A stretch of 64,000 bases of DNA from Melampsora larici-populina 98AG31 (lineage: Eukaryota; Basidiomycota; Pucciniomycetes; Pucciniales; Melampsoraceae): the NCBI RefSeq assembly GCF_000204055.1, contig NW_006768788.1, positions 509,115-573,114 on the forward strand, written 5' to 3'. Positions 22,863 through 34,974 of this stretch are shown one piece after another. Position 1 is the stretch's first letter. Each line of letters opens with the position of its first letter. The position numbers were made by a program, and so were the translations under genes. A model generated the notes under the pieces. The model was not told the origin of the DNA, did no database searches, and saw only the letters and a program-made list of their open reading frames with translations.

Positions 22863-24383
22863 TCAGCAGTTCTCAGCCGATGCCGCAATACCTGGACGAG
22901 AGTAATCTACCCTATCAGCGACAACTTTCTTACCACTAGCGCAAGTCACCTTGACAGCAACAGTGGCAGAATCCTTGGGCGGATTCGAGAGTTGAACTAT
23001 GAATTGAAAAGAACCGAGACATCAGGTAAGCTAGAGCTCTGAAAGCTCAAAGTCTAGGTGACGAACAAAAGTTATCACTCGACTGTCGGGTAGTGTTGGT
23101 CCAGGATTGACCACCGTCAGTTGAGATTTCGACGGAGTGGACTGGCTGGTTAGCGCCTGCGATTTGCATTGACATGAAATATCTCGAAACTCCTTCTTTG
23201 TTGATGATCTTAAGTGGAGTGGGGAAGCCACAGGGAACAATTTCCCTAAGAAAGAAGCAAAGTTTGCATATGTAAGTGTTTTGTATCCATGCACACTTCT
23301 GCCAAACAATATAGACAAACAACATAATTCAAGAAGGCAGGCAGAGACTAGAGGGACATACCAAGTGATCGGTAAGGCGGAAGGCGACGCATTTCCTGTG
23401 ACTGCGTTCCACATCACGGGGTCCATATCCAGTCCGTCATTGGAGCACTTTTTGAATGTTTTTATCAACATCAGCGTACATCAGATAGAACAGGGAGCGC
23501 ACCAATCCAAACTGAAGAAAAAAAACCTACCGAGAAACATGAATCTCCGACAATTGCTACCTTTTTCATTCCGGTGGGACCAGTAACTTCGACACATGAC
23601 CCACACAAGCTCGCACTGTTCCATAAGTTTCCAGCCATAGCAACTTCAGGAAAACCAGCTGGAGGATCCCAATCCTTGAAGTCACAGCTTTTTTTTGGAA
23701 AGGGAAAACATGAAATTTGGACAACGCGGTCAGTTTAGTTACGCAAGTGTATTATTTTGAGACGCAAATATCCAGAAGAAATTTTTGAATTTTGGTATTT
23801 ACTTTCCACCTTTCCAATTTCCACCCTAAAGATCAGAAGGGGTGCGGAAACGCACATATAATCAGAAATATGGATCATGAACCAATGTCGATGATGCAGA
23901 GTTTCAAGCCTTTTTAGGGTGATGACTTACCCACATGGTGCCTGTGCCTTTGTACTTTGGGGATAATCCTGTTCCATTGTGAGCTGGGGCAGGTGCGGGT
24001 TGTGGGACTAGACCACCAGTGGAATTTTTTTTCGGCTGAGTGTCATTACGAGGTGTTTCTTCTGTATCGTTGACCTTTGGATCATTCCTAGTTGACATAT
24101 AGATGTTGGAACTGGTCTTATTTGGGTAGAGAGAATGGTGAGCACCATGCGGGGCTGCCACATATGTCCCTTCAGAAGATCCTTGGTGAGGATCACCCGA
24201 CAAGTTTTGCGACCCAGTATTCATTTTATTGTCAGGGATATAAGAGATCTTCGTGTGGCTGGGGTGCTTTCTGACTCTACAGCCCCCGTCATGTGGGAGT
24301 GCTTCACTGACTTGGCTGTGTATGATAGCCACCATAAGAAAAACGGAATAAATGAAACGCGAAGGTTGTGATGATCGAAACAT
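22863..24383 (-). CDS. Secreted expansin-like protein
   Basis: Six exons on the minus strand: 24383-23931, 23825-23803, 23687-23531, 23447-23362, 23245-23067 and 22996-22863, with GT-AG borders, closing to 343 residues. A signal peptide (M-F-R-S-S-Q...V-S-E-A) is followed by a Ser/Pro/Asn-rich linker of about 110 residues. Then come a double-psi beta-barrel expansin domain (Y-K-G-T-G-T-M-W ... A-G-N-L-W-N-S-A-S-L-C-G-S-C-V-E-V-T-G-P) and an expansin C-terminal, CBM63-like domain (P-L-K-I-I-N-K-E-G-V-S-R-Y-F ... V-E-I-S-T-D-G-G-Q-S-W-T-N-T-T-R). Expansins loosen cellulose networks without hydrolysis. In a plant-infecting fungus an apoplastic role is plausible. Exon 2 is 23 nt. The last intron uses a weak donor (GTTCGT), chosen because it restores D-N-F-F-Q-L-S. 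Confidence 0.85.
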
Positions 24384-25379
24384 CTTGTGCGTGGTAATCT
24401 TGAATGTAAGGAATGATAAATCTCAAGGAAGTGAGAAATTTAGACCAGCGGATAAATGTATCGAGAGCGAAAAACGAATGTGTGGTGATAACTGAAGAGG
24501 AAAGGGTAAAGAAACAGTCGACTGAAAGCAGAGACCGCAGACTATATAAGCTTGGAAAGCGCTGTGGGTGGGCTTTATTGAGCTTCATTGTCAACTACAG
24601 TTTGACCTTGTAAAGCATGAGCATCTCAAAATCGCCTCTGCCAGGCAGCACCACGGTGGCAGCACGGCCCTCGAAATCAACTCAAAAAGTTGAGGAGGTC
24701 ATGCATTGGCAATCTGTGGCTGTCAGAATGCGCCAACATTCCGGCTAGATCCATATGCGCCCGGGCCTCAACTCCAAAAACTTTCTCTTGATTTTTCATT
24801 CTTTTTGCAAGAGATAGTACATGGGAATGTATGTTCGCGTTGCACATCATAATAATCACGCACTTGACAAGAGACGCGGGCACTGGTGAACCTTGAGGGG
24901 CGAAATCTCCTCGAATTGCGGTCTCTTGACAAAGCAATCTGATCACGCAAAAATTACATCACGAGCCGCGATTTGTATCATGACATCATGTACGATTCAA
25001 CAATATCGTAAGAGAGCGATGAAGGGCGATCAAAATGCGAAGAATGGGCCAAATCTAACCAATCACACGCATCATTTCTGATTGGAAGTTAATCGGAATG
25101 GCAATGATCCATCGCGGGCCTGAATTGCGCAGGGTGATTTGCGCTGTACTACGTGACGGAGCTTACTAGAAAAAAGATGTGTCCAGACGTGGACCGTTGA
25201 CGCACTCTGACGTGATATTGCCGGGCACAAAGTGGTCCCTTCGTATCAACCCGAACCTCACGCCGATTGACGGTGGTCAATTCTCTGTCAAAACTGCATC
25301 GGTAACATGGGAATGTAGCAAATCAAGGCTCAAGTAGTCGCAGTCTAACGAATCATGAGGCCCAACAGAAATCAAATTA
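24384..25379. other. Promoter and intergenic sequence upstream of expansin gene
   Basis: No supported gene. A TATA-like CTATATAAGC lies at about 24541-24550, and reads on the minus strand as part of a possible core promoter for the expansin gene about 160 bases from its start codon. The rest shows no coherent ORF. Confidence 0.35.
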
Positions 25380-25531
25380 GGGGTACACAAACATCTCAAC
25401 CCGACCTAATAAAACCCATGGCAACCCGATTGATTTTTGGATTTTTTAGCGCCAAAAACTCAAAATCAATCGGGTTGGCACGGGTTTTTTGGATGGGTTT
25501 TTAAGGTCGGGTTGAGATGTTTGTGTACCCC
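25380..25531. mobile_element. Hairpin MITE with TA flanks
   Basis: 152 bp that is almost a full inverted repeat. The left arm starts GGGGTACACAAACATCTCAA and the right arm ends with its reverse complement. The arms stay paired, with small mismatches, through CAACCCGATTGATTTT to the centre. A TA dinucleotide lies on each side (25378-25379 and 25532-25533), as expected for a Tc1/mariner-type target duplication, although TA is weak evidence in AT-rich DNA. No ORF. A foldback transposon derivative is the simplest reading. Confidence 0.75.
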
Positions 25532-26540
25532 TATTGTATTACAAGGGACTCATCGCATTAACTATGGGTGTGTCATTGAACCAAAAAATGACTTAACATA
25601 GTTCCATCAACAAGTCAACCAAGTCCATCACTGCGAGCGAGGTTGCGACTCGCGAGAAAGAGTTCCATCATGCCTTGGCCTTTTCTGGGTTCTTTTTTCA
25701 TCTTTCCTGTATCTTTTTCTAGTCTACCTGTGTTCAAGGTATGTACATACTTGAGCTGACAAGGCTGAAGGGACTTTTGTTGAGTTTTTCAATACCCCAC
25801 TAACCCCTGAAGAGTTCTAATCGAAGCTAGCACCAGAAAAGCAGGTTTCTTTGTGTGAACTTTTTGCACACTGCCTTTTTTCATAATTGACTCAAGTATT
25901 AGTAAAGTCAAAGCTCATATGTGATCTCTTGCAATCACCATATACGTTCCCATCTTGCGGGTCTCTTGTGATTATCTCCGTGTTCAACTGCAAGATTGTG
26001 GTAAGCACTAAAGTAAAGCTCACTTTGGATGACAGAGATCTTGAGTCGAGTATGTACAAGTTGAAATAGCTATCCGTTCATGTTTTCCGTTCTCGAATCC
26101 CATGATGATGAATGTCATTCCGATGCCAAGAGCTTAAAAGACCAAGGAACAATCAGTCAATGGCTCAAGGAAAGAATTTGCTTCCACCACCATTGAGGAG
26201 CATGGATGACAACAAGAACAAACTCATCCTCAGAAGCCTTGATGAGCTTACCAGTGTTTCAATAGTCTTGATTGGAAAGGGTCAAGCGGGTGAAGGGATT
26301 TAATCTTGAAGCAGTCTTTTATCCAAAGATCTTTCTCATCACAATAACACAATAAGACAAAGATTCTTACTACGTCTTGGACGCAGGAAACCATTCTTTG
26401 CACATCAGAAGCCTCAAGTTGCCTCAAGTTTTTGGGTTCCAGCCAAACAGGCCCTTGACTGATACATGACCCACAAAGCTTGGGAAAATGGATAGTGAAT
26501 TTGGTGTGAAGCTTTGAAAAGCCAAGAGCATTTGAACCCT
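25532..26540. other. Gene-poor stretch
   Basis: About 1 kb with no supported ORF or repeat between the two hairpin elements. Confidence 0.4.
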
Positions 26541-26587
26541 AACTTAATTAAGTCCATCTGCTCTTTTTGATGGACTTAGTTAAGTTG
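26541..26587. repeat. Short palindrome next to a hairpin element
   Basis: AACTTAATTAAGTCCATC is followed after 11 bases by GATGGACTTAGTTAAGTT, a near-perfect inverted repeat. It lies 16 bases left of the next hairpin element and may be a separate, smaller foldback unit. Confidence 0.6.
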
Positions 26588-26603
26588 TATCTGAACTCAT
26601 TTA

Positions 26604-26771
26604 TGGGATACAAAGTAGAATCCGGGCACATGCCCGGCCTCATGCCCAGATTTTTTTTGGCAATAAATTTGAATTCTGGACCCGGACTTTTGCCCAGAAA
26701 ATCAAAATTTACTGCCAAAATAATTCCGGGCACAACGCCGGGCAGATGTCCGGATTCTACTTTGTATCCCA
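26604..26771. mobile_element. Hairpin (foldback) element of 168 bp
   Basis: The left end TGGGATACAAAGTAGAATCC is mirrored by GGATTCTACTTTGTATCCCA at the right end, and much of the interior also pairs (CCGGGCAC...GCCCGG against CCGGGC...GCCGGGCA). Consequently both strands translate to similar-looking peptides, which are an artefact of the palindrome and not genes. No clear target duplication is visible (TTA on the left, CAA on the right). Confidence 0.7.
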
Positions 26772-27265
26772 CAATTAAAAGGGGGGTTTGTATTTTCATT
26801 AGCTGTTTTAAACCTGACCCGGTTGACCAAAAATTTGGTACACCCGGTTCAGTAATTGCGAGTTGGCTATCAGACTGAAGCAATGCTAATTATATTAGCT
26901 AAGAAAGAGATTACTATCTCTGTGACCAATGAGAGCAGAAGTTACCTGCTTGAAGTAAAGGTAAAAATCGGTGAAGAGAAGGAAAACAAATAGAGAATAT
27001 CAACACCTATTTATACCTAAGATTCAGTCAACAAGAACACAGCAAATATAGCACACACAGCGATGATATCATAACATTAGTAAGAAAATGATGTCATTGA
27101 TATAAGAGGAATAGAGAATAAGAAAGGAATGAATCTAAGATTAGATAACCCAAATACTACTACTTCAATTTCAGTTGCATTTCATGCTGTGTGCCAGGAA
27201 CGTGGAAAGAAAATCACAAGAAAAACTTTCACAAAAACCCTCTCTCCTCATTCAATCAATCCAAT

Positions 27266-27475
27266 ATGCCACACAAACAGAAGACAACAAAGCCCCCTCT
27301 TGATTCCAGCACATCATCAGACTCTCACCCATATTTGGATAACCCCGTTGCTGTGATCACCAACACTCCAAATCAAACTCTCAGTGCAGTACCTAGCAGC
27401 TTCATGCCAGTTTCAGCTATTACAGCCTTTCAAGATTCACCCGTGGCTTCCCTCTCACAAACCAACTTGATCTGA
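27266..27475 (+). CDS. Possible short Ser/Thr/Pro-rich ORF, uncertain
   Basis: An ATG-initiated ORF of 69 residues (M-P-H-K-Q-K-T-T-K-P-P-L-D-S-S-T-S-S-D-S...). It is polar and low-complexity, with coherent segments such as A-V-I-T-N-T-P-N-Q and P-V-S-A-I-T-A-F-Q-D-S-P. The sequence after the stop continues coding-like for a few codons in the neighbouring frame. It could be the first exon of a gene or the start of a decayed element gag. No family recognised. Confidence 0.25.
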   Translation: MPHKQKTTKPPLDSSTSSDSHPYLDNPVAVITNTPNQTLSAVPSSFMPVSAITAFQDSPVASLSQTNLI

Positions 27476-29206
27476 TTGGGGCAGGCTTTGGCAATCTCAG
27501 CCTCACTAACAGAGGATTTGTGAGCAAGTCATAAGGAATCAAAGAGAATGGTGTGAATTTTGACTTTTGCACTTACATACACACATGTAACAGCATTTAC
27601 AACACAAAAAGCCTATTTTATCAATCTTTACAACTCAACTACACATTCATCACACATAAGAAGTAGGTCATGTTATGTCAAGTATTGATCAGAACCATGA
27701 GATCTACAAGATGAGCTATAGTAATAAAACATTGGAGCACTTTAGAAAAAAGTTCAAACTCCAAAAATGGGTTTCAGCTATGAATATCTAAAAACCAAAA
27801 AGATGGACCTCTCACATGAGTTCCAGTCTCTCCTCCTGTCTGTTGGTTGGATACACTGGGTCTAGCAATGTTAGTGCCCTCCATACCACATTGTTCTTCT
27901 TTTTTTGGCACTTACAGTGTCTTTTGTTCTGATTTCTTGTCCAAGAAAGCTGAATTAGTTGAACTTTTGAGTGATGGAAACCTTGTTGATAGGTGCATTT
28001 AGTGCACCCAAGGTGTTTGCAATCACTCAATTAACAGATTCATTGATTTGTTTTTACTTTTGATTTCAATTTTAACCCAATCACATTTTGGTGCTTTTTG
28101 TTTCAATCCTTTCACCCTATTCAAATATCACACTTCATGTTTGCTTTCTACCCTTTGTCAATTTTAGAGTGCTTTCTTATGGTGATCTTACATTTCTTTG
28201 CTTCTGAGAGTAATTTGCTTTTCAAATCAGTCCTGCCTGAACCTTTACCTTGCCTATAAGTACAGAGCCAGGCTATAAAAAGACATATTTCTTGTCATTA
28301 TTTTGGTCTCATTGCATCCATACAGCTCTCCTACAATCAATCAACTATTTGATCTTAGATACTTCATCATCTCACATTACTGCAAACCTTGACTCTTTAT
28401 TATCCCTTTCATTATCTCATTGCCAATTTTTTCTTCTATTTTTTTGTAATTAACCCCATATCAATAACATGGCATGTACAAATTGGGAAGAAATCAAGCA
28501 TCAAAGTTATTGGAAGAGGATTGCAGTTGTTTAAGTTTGAAGATACTTGATGGATTGCAAATGTATTTAAAATAATGACCACTATCACTGCCACAATTAA
28601 ATAGGTTCCCAGGTGGGAAAGTGATCTAAACTGGGAACATGATTAAGAATAGAATTTGTCATGAAATCATCTTGCACTGTGCAACTGAGCCTTGAAGCAT
28701 ATGATACACATGTGCAAACATCTGAGTGAATCCTTAGCTATCTGCTACATACAGATCAAATCAGTTAACTGTTCATCTGGAAAAGAAGATCCCATGTAAT
28801 ATGTGCTGTAATTTTGTTCAGATTCAGACAAGCATTTTGAAAAATTGGCTACATATATTAAAAAGCCTACTTGGGAAAAATTTATGGAGCTGTTCAACAG
28901 TAGCAGAAGGGGAATCTGGTTCCTAGGACCCACTTTACCATCCAGGAACCTCTCAAATGCTGGAGGTGTATGACTACCACCCTCATTCAAATGGGCTACA
29001 TCAGCTGAGTTTGAAGTAATAGGTTGAGATTTGAGATCAGTAGATTCTTGATGTTGATTAAGCACCCCTTGATTTGAGGAATCTGAAGTTCACATTGAGG
29101 TTTAAGATTCAATCCAAAACACATTCCATATATCTTAAAGTGACTACAAAAAAATATGATACTACATACCACTTGATTTATCATAACCTGTGTCTTATCT
29201 ACCACC
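27476..29206. other. Gene-poor AT-rich stretch
   Basis: About 1.7 kb with only short, incoherent ORFs. I see nothing supportable. Confidence 0.4.
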
Positions 29207-30631
29207 AATGCTCGGACCTCATCGTAATCCACCATAACGTTATGAATTATCCATAACGTTACGGTGAACCGTATTCAGGACCAACCGTGTCGTAGCGTTA
29301 TAGGGGGGGGGGCGTAGCCAAAAATTGGTCATGGTACGGTGGGACCTTAACGTAACGTATCACAATGGCCATCTGAAGCTCAGATTTTGGTCATCATGGT
29401 ACTTAAAATATAAAAAAACAGATGATACATATAATTGAGAGTAACTTTTTAACAAGAGACAGGAAAAATAAAGAAAAGATGCATAATAATGTACAAAGCT
29501 GATAGACTTTGACCACAGGTGCTTGGCTCGTCTTGTTCTAATGATAAGTTTTGGTCTACTAAATTTTGTAGGGCTCAAAGCACTGAGGATCTTAGGCTTG
29601 GTTGGATGTATAGGATTTGTAGACTTTCCTACTCGGATCATTTCCACACTTGTGAACTTGATAACATCCTCAGAAGGTTCAACATCATCATGTTGATGCA
29701 TGGTACATTTATTGAGATAAGTCACAAGCGCAGCCAAGGCTGATGACTATTGAAGGTTTAACACACAAAGAAGATCAAAAATGAGTACCTTGATAAATCA
29801 AAATCACTTACGCTTACACTTAGTTGTGAAGCTTTGGTATTGATTAAAGTTCTTGCTGTAAGCGTTGGGTTGCCTGACCAATTTTCATCAGGCTTTATCC
29901 CTTGAGAATGAGATTTGACCATTGATCCATGTCGTCTTCCAGAATCGAAAAGTAATGGGACATGTTTCTTTCCAATGTGAGTGAGAGCATTGGCACCAGA
30001 AGTCAAGCTGAAATCACGAGATGGTCTAATGATCAACTGATAAGATTTTTGGTCTCCACAACCTTCTCCTGCAGTGGTAGTCGGAGTTAGTTCCAAGACT
30101 AGAGCACAGTCATAGACAACAAAGCCATTGCTTCATCAATATGATGACAGATATGTGGATATCAATGAGGAAAGGTACTACCAAGCTCCCTCAAGACCAT
30201 TTAAAGGACTTTCTTCTGTCTTTGAGCTTACCAAGACGACTCAAGGGGAAACCTGCTCAATAACTACATTTTGGATATTTCATTACAATGCTTTTTGCTG
30301 AGCACTTTCCAATCACCGATTCAATTCCAGTTTGTTCTCTATTTTGTGATAATGGTTTTAAAAGATTTTGAGGTAATGGTACGGCTGCTGGTATCCCATC
30401 CGACTAATTTATGAACCTTTCAGTTGGGAGATATTTATACCATAGTCAACTGTAGTGACTACGGGTTTTGTCGCGGTCATCATAATGTAATGTGCCCGCA
30501 ATTGTAATCTGGACCGTAACCAGATTTCCCTACCAGGCGTTTTGGTGTGCTTAATGGCCAGTTGCGATACGGTCAAGACCATACCGTACTGCACCGCTGA
30601 CCGTAGCCATCACGCTGAGGTCCGAGCTTTG
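29207..30631. mobile_element. hAT-like non-autonomous DNA element with 8-bp duplication
   Basis: The left end (C)AATGCTCGGACCTCATCGT and the right end, read in reverse complement as CAAAGCTCGGACCTCAGCGT, form imperfect terminal inverted repeats of about 20 bp. They are flanked by the same octamer CTACCACC at 29199-29206 and 30632-30639. Subterminal regions are crowded with variants of ACCGTA(A/G)C in both directions (for example near 29263, 29332, 30513, 30570 and 30600), as is usual near the ends of hAT elements. No transposase ORF is seen; interior ORFs (29360-29737 and 29758-30096, minus) match nothing I know. Class is inferred from duplication length and CA...TG-type ends. Confidence 0.6.
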
Positions 30632-33600
30632 CTACCACCGATCATCCTGGATACCACTCTTCAATTGTTTTCCCCTCAGACCGTAACCTACCATGTCACT
30701 GATCAACCTCAGACCATATTACTTCACAGTACAGAATCACTTGCAAATAGGGCCTGGCATGTTTGCAAACTCAAACTACAGCTCGTGAGGAATTAAATAC
30801 ACTACTATAGGATTGTTGAACTTCAGACAAGGAAATCAGTGTTGTCAATAAACCCAGCAGGAGAAGTTTAGGGAAACTTGGTAGTCATGACTATCAATTC
30901 CCCATCAATAGTGACAGAAAGGCATTGGTTGGACTGGGCTAAGATGAATATATATAGAATTGATTTACTATAAAACAAATGAGACACAACAGGTTAAAAT
31001 TGATGGGAAGCTTTGAGAGTGAGATGTGATTCCCCATAAAGGCTAAAAGTTTTCTTCAAAAGGATCACAAATAATTCAATCAGAGCAGTATGCAGCGGGA
31101 TGCCACCATCTGACCATCTGACTGCTGCATCACCAGAGCCACCATCACAAATTGACATTTGGCCACATCTTCAACCAAACCAATGATACTGGCACCAACA
31201 CTGCAACCGCTCCGCTCAAAAAAGCGCAAGCGGAGCAGTTTTGACATCCACTCAAACCTCTGCTACCCAGAGCAGAGCCTGCGCACCACACTCCAAGGGT
31301 ATAAAATTCTTGGGCGGCAAATATTGCTCCTGTCAGCCCCAAGCCCTATAGTATTACTAGTACTAAAGGGCTGTAATAAATAAATATAAAATAATAAAAA
31401 TAATACTTACAACTCATGGCTCAGTTTCTAGAGTCAATTACATATGTAATTACATATAGTTACATATGAAATTACATATGTACACACATGTGAATCTGGA
31501 CAAGAGGTTGCACTAAGTGAGAAAGCCTTTCACAAGTGCACATCCCATGAGTAACACAAGAGTTACACATGCATGTAATCAAATAATAATTGAATGATTG
31601 AAATTATGATTACATACAACAGATGAGTATGTAGTCAAACCACAAGTTGTGTATGAGGATTTTCAGGGTTTTGAGTATATAAAGAGCTCTCTGACCCGCC
31701 ATGAAAATCCATCATCATCATTACATTCAAGCAAGTTATCAGTGAACTTCATCAATCAGATAAATACAAGTCCTTGTCCCCTTTTATTAGCCATTGCACA
31801 TTTCTCTAATTGATCATTGCTTTTGTTATTTGTAGAAGTTCTTTTGAAGACTTCTTCATTTTTGTCATGAGGTGATCCTAGAAGTATTGCTCAAGTTATT
31901 AAAGGGATTCAATAACTTGAGAAACTTCAACCTCACAGAAGTCCCTCTGTGTTCAGAGTCTAAAGAACTTCAAAATATCACTAGGTGATGTTTCCCTTGC
32001 TTAACAACTCTAGAGTAGAGTGTAGTTATCTTGGGCACCACACTGGGTTCCAGTTTTCTATTGTTATCCGGCTAGAATACTCTTGTCTTGCCTTAATCCC
32101 TAGATTTGTATCCAAAATCCTCTGTTGAGAGGTCATCTAACTGAGGTCAGTGCTGATTTGATCACACTGCTTCCTTTACAGCCTTATTCAAAACTTTCAA
32201 TAAGTTTCTCACACGCATAATAAACCCGGTTCATTATTCCAATCCTTTGTTTAGTGACTTACTACCCTAAAAGACGCTAGTAGCTCACAGCTCCGCTCAT
32301 AGACAGGGCTTGGGTGGCTTATAAATAGTTTTTTTTAGACTTTTCAAGTCCTTTGTAGCGCTGAGCACTGCTATATAGTTTTGTGTGCTACATAGTGGTT
32401 TTACACTAAGCACATCCAGGTGAGAAGAAAATTAAAAATTAGCAATTGGGAGTGCTGCAAGTTATAGTGGAGCCCTCCGCTCTCCACCTAAAACAGGCTG
32501 AAATCCTGTGCAGTGCATAGCAGTTGTGGTGTTGCTGGTGCCCAAGCTTGCACAGTATGCCTGGTCCACCCCTTCCTCCTCCTTTTTGGAAGCTAAATTA
32601 ACTTATTGTCTTACTTATTCTTCTTCTGTCTGTTTTCTATTAGTCTCACCAATCAATTTTTATCACATTTTACTTATTTTTGCCGTTGAGGGCCAGTTGA
32701 AGTGGCAAAGTGTAGAATTCTTGGTAGTAACATTGAGATCTTTGGTTGCTTGGGCTGGTAAGTGTAATGGCTCTGATGGAAAGACATGAGCAAGAGGTAC
32801 CAGTTGCGTTGATAATGATATTTAAACATGAAGAGTAGAAGCAACAAGAAGTGTGAGAGCTTCAGGTAAAGTATGTTGAGTAGAGACTACAGTATTAGCA
32901 TAGTCTAATAGGTGGCTTGTTACAGTAAGGGTGCAGTTCAAAGTGATTCATCTTTACCTGGCCAACTTGGCATTGGCACAAGAGAAGATCCCAATCTCAG
33001 TTTGCAATTATTAAGCTCTCTGTCTTGATCTCTTCCCAATCACAAGGATGAATCAATTCCAGAAGATACTCTGCCAGTCCGGTTAAGCAGAAAAGAAGCT
33101 GAGCTACCTACCAACTCAGCTGTTGAAAAACTGGAGTGCAAGACCAATCCTACAAAGTTTGAGACAGCAAAGCATCAAAAAACAACTCTACTTGAAGGCA
33201 TCAGGCAAGTTGAGAATCTCACTCCTTTTAGTTTGATTTGGTATTCATTTGTCGTATTCTGTGTATTTTCTTTCCTCTAACTAATCTGGTCTTTAATCCT
33301 CTATGTCTTTTAGTTTATCCTGTCACACAGCAATAGTATATTTTCTTATTTCTATTTTGATCTTTTGTTGCTTATCTGATTTCTTACTTCATCTTTTCAA
33401 TTCTTTCATTTAATTCTTTTATTTTGTCACTTATTGATTTCCTACTCTAACTTCTCTCACTTATACATAGTTCCAGTCACTCTGTAATTTTTAACTTGCA
33501 TATGATACTCAATTTGTTTTTATCATATTTTACATGCATGTTGCTTGCAGCAGTGTAAAAATTTGAAAGAAATGTGAATAAGTTACCTTGCCTTGTGCGG

Positions 33601-34960
33601 TTCCCCTGCCCTGAAAATTAATGAAGCAGAGCAAGAACCACTCCAAAAGGCACTGTGCTGCTTAACTTGTGTAGCAGATGTGTTTTAAAAGTGGATCAAT
33701 AGCGGGTCCTACCTGTAGCAGCAAGCCACACCACCTCAAAAATTTGTCCAAAAAGCAGAGTGCCTCAGAGTGCCTCAGGTGTTGTGGGGACTGTTGTTCA
33801 AGAAAGAGCAAACACTGGTCAAAATGACAAATCCAAAAATTGTTTGAAAGAAACAACTGTGTGAAGGACAACCCCTGATGATATCTATATTTCTACAAAT
33901 CAAGCTGAAAGGACAGTGAAGGTAGCAAAAAGTGTGATGGCAACTTAAAGAAGCAAACCAAGAAGAGAGAGAATGTTAATCTGTCAAGGTAGGATGCTGA
34001 GGTGTATATTCAGACATCTTGGGACAATTAGGGAGATAAGATGAACATTGGATTGGAAGAATGATAACATCTTTTGAGGTCTTAAGCGCGCAAAGTGGAC
34101 CTGTGTAATGGTGTGACACAAATCAGTAGATGTCAAAGTGTGAAAAGAAGTGAGGGGTGCGTACTGTTGAATTGTATCACCAGGCACACAAGCCTGGTGA
34201 TGTCCTACTAGGATCAATGGTAGCACCCTTCTTTTGAGGCAGCTTGTTCTTTGGCAGATAAGGTTCCTGATGAATCATCAAGAGACAGATAGAATTGAGT
34301 ATGATCATTCAAAGTGCACGCAGTTGCCAAATGCTTCTGGAGCTCTCACCGCTTGGAAGAACTTGTGCTTTCTCAGGGAATTTTTTTTAAACAGTGAAGA
34401 AATCAAATTCAATCAAAAAATCAATTTTCTGCAATTGAAATTGTAGTTTTAAAGTGCCCGCCTTTGAGTGCAGCTTGTTCTTGGGTGGGCATGGTCTTCT
34501 GATCCATAAGCAAATCAACTGAAGTTAGGTCACTCAAAATCATTGCACTTGAAAAGAGGGTCCTTGAGCCCTCACCTTAAAGTAAAGATTGTTCTTCTGT
34601 GAAGAGGTTTTCAAATAAGTAGATAGATCAAATTCTGTCAGACCATTTGTTGACCTTTCTTGATCCAGTAGGCATGTTTGGAATATAAGGATTTGTGGAT
34701 AGAATTGGTGCAAGATTGGGTATGTGTTAAGGATGTAATCTTGCTCGGGCATACCATATTCATATAACCAGTTGACTGCCTAAAGTGTTAGCTTTAAAGA
34801 TAGGATTGAAAATTATAAAAATATTCATTTTCTAATCTTATTTATGTCAAAATCCATATAAAATGTGCCTCAACATGAAAGTTTGAATGGTGACTAAAGA
34901 GTACCCAGTATTTAGAGTGGGTTTAAGTTATGGTGTGTTGTTTATAAGAAGGGTGGTTCA
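30632..34960. other. Repeat-rich, gene-poor stretch
   Basis: No convincing gene. A degenerate array of TTACATATG-type units lies at about 31436-31490. At 31674-31681 a TATATAAA box is followed by a leader-like region, so 31.4-32.3 kb might be a solo LTR, but I found no matching termini or duplication. A small hairpin CTCCGCTC...GCGGAG lies near 31208-31236. Other ORFs are short and incoherent. Confidence 0.35.
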
Positions 34961-34974
34961 AGAAGTGCTTTTAC

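Noticed and set aside
26548..26883. Two overlapping ORFs on opposite strands encoding similar peptides (G-Y-K-V-E-S-G-H...)
   Set aside because: They arise because the underlying 168-bp element is palindromic; not genes.
31383..32290. Possible solo LTR with a TATATAAA box
   Set aside because: No TG...CA termini or target duplication could be identified, so it is only mentioned in the gap description.
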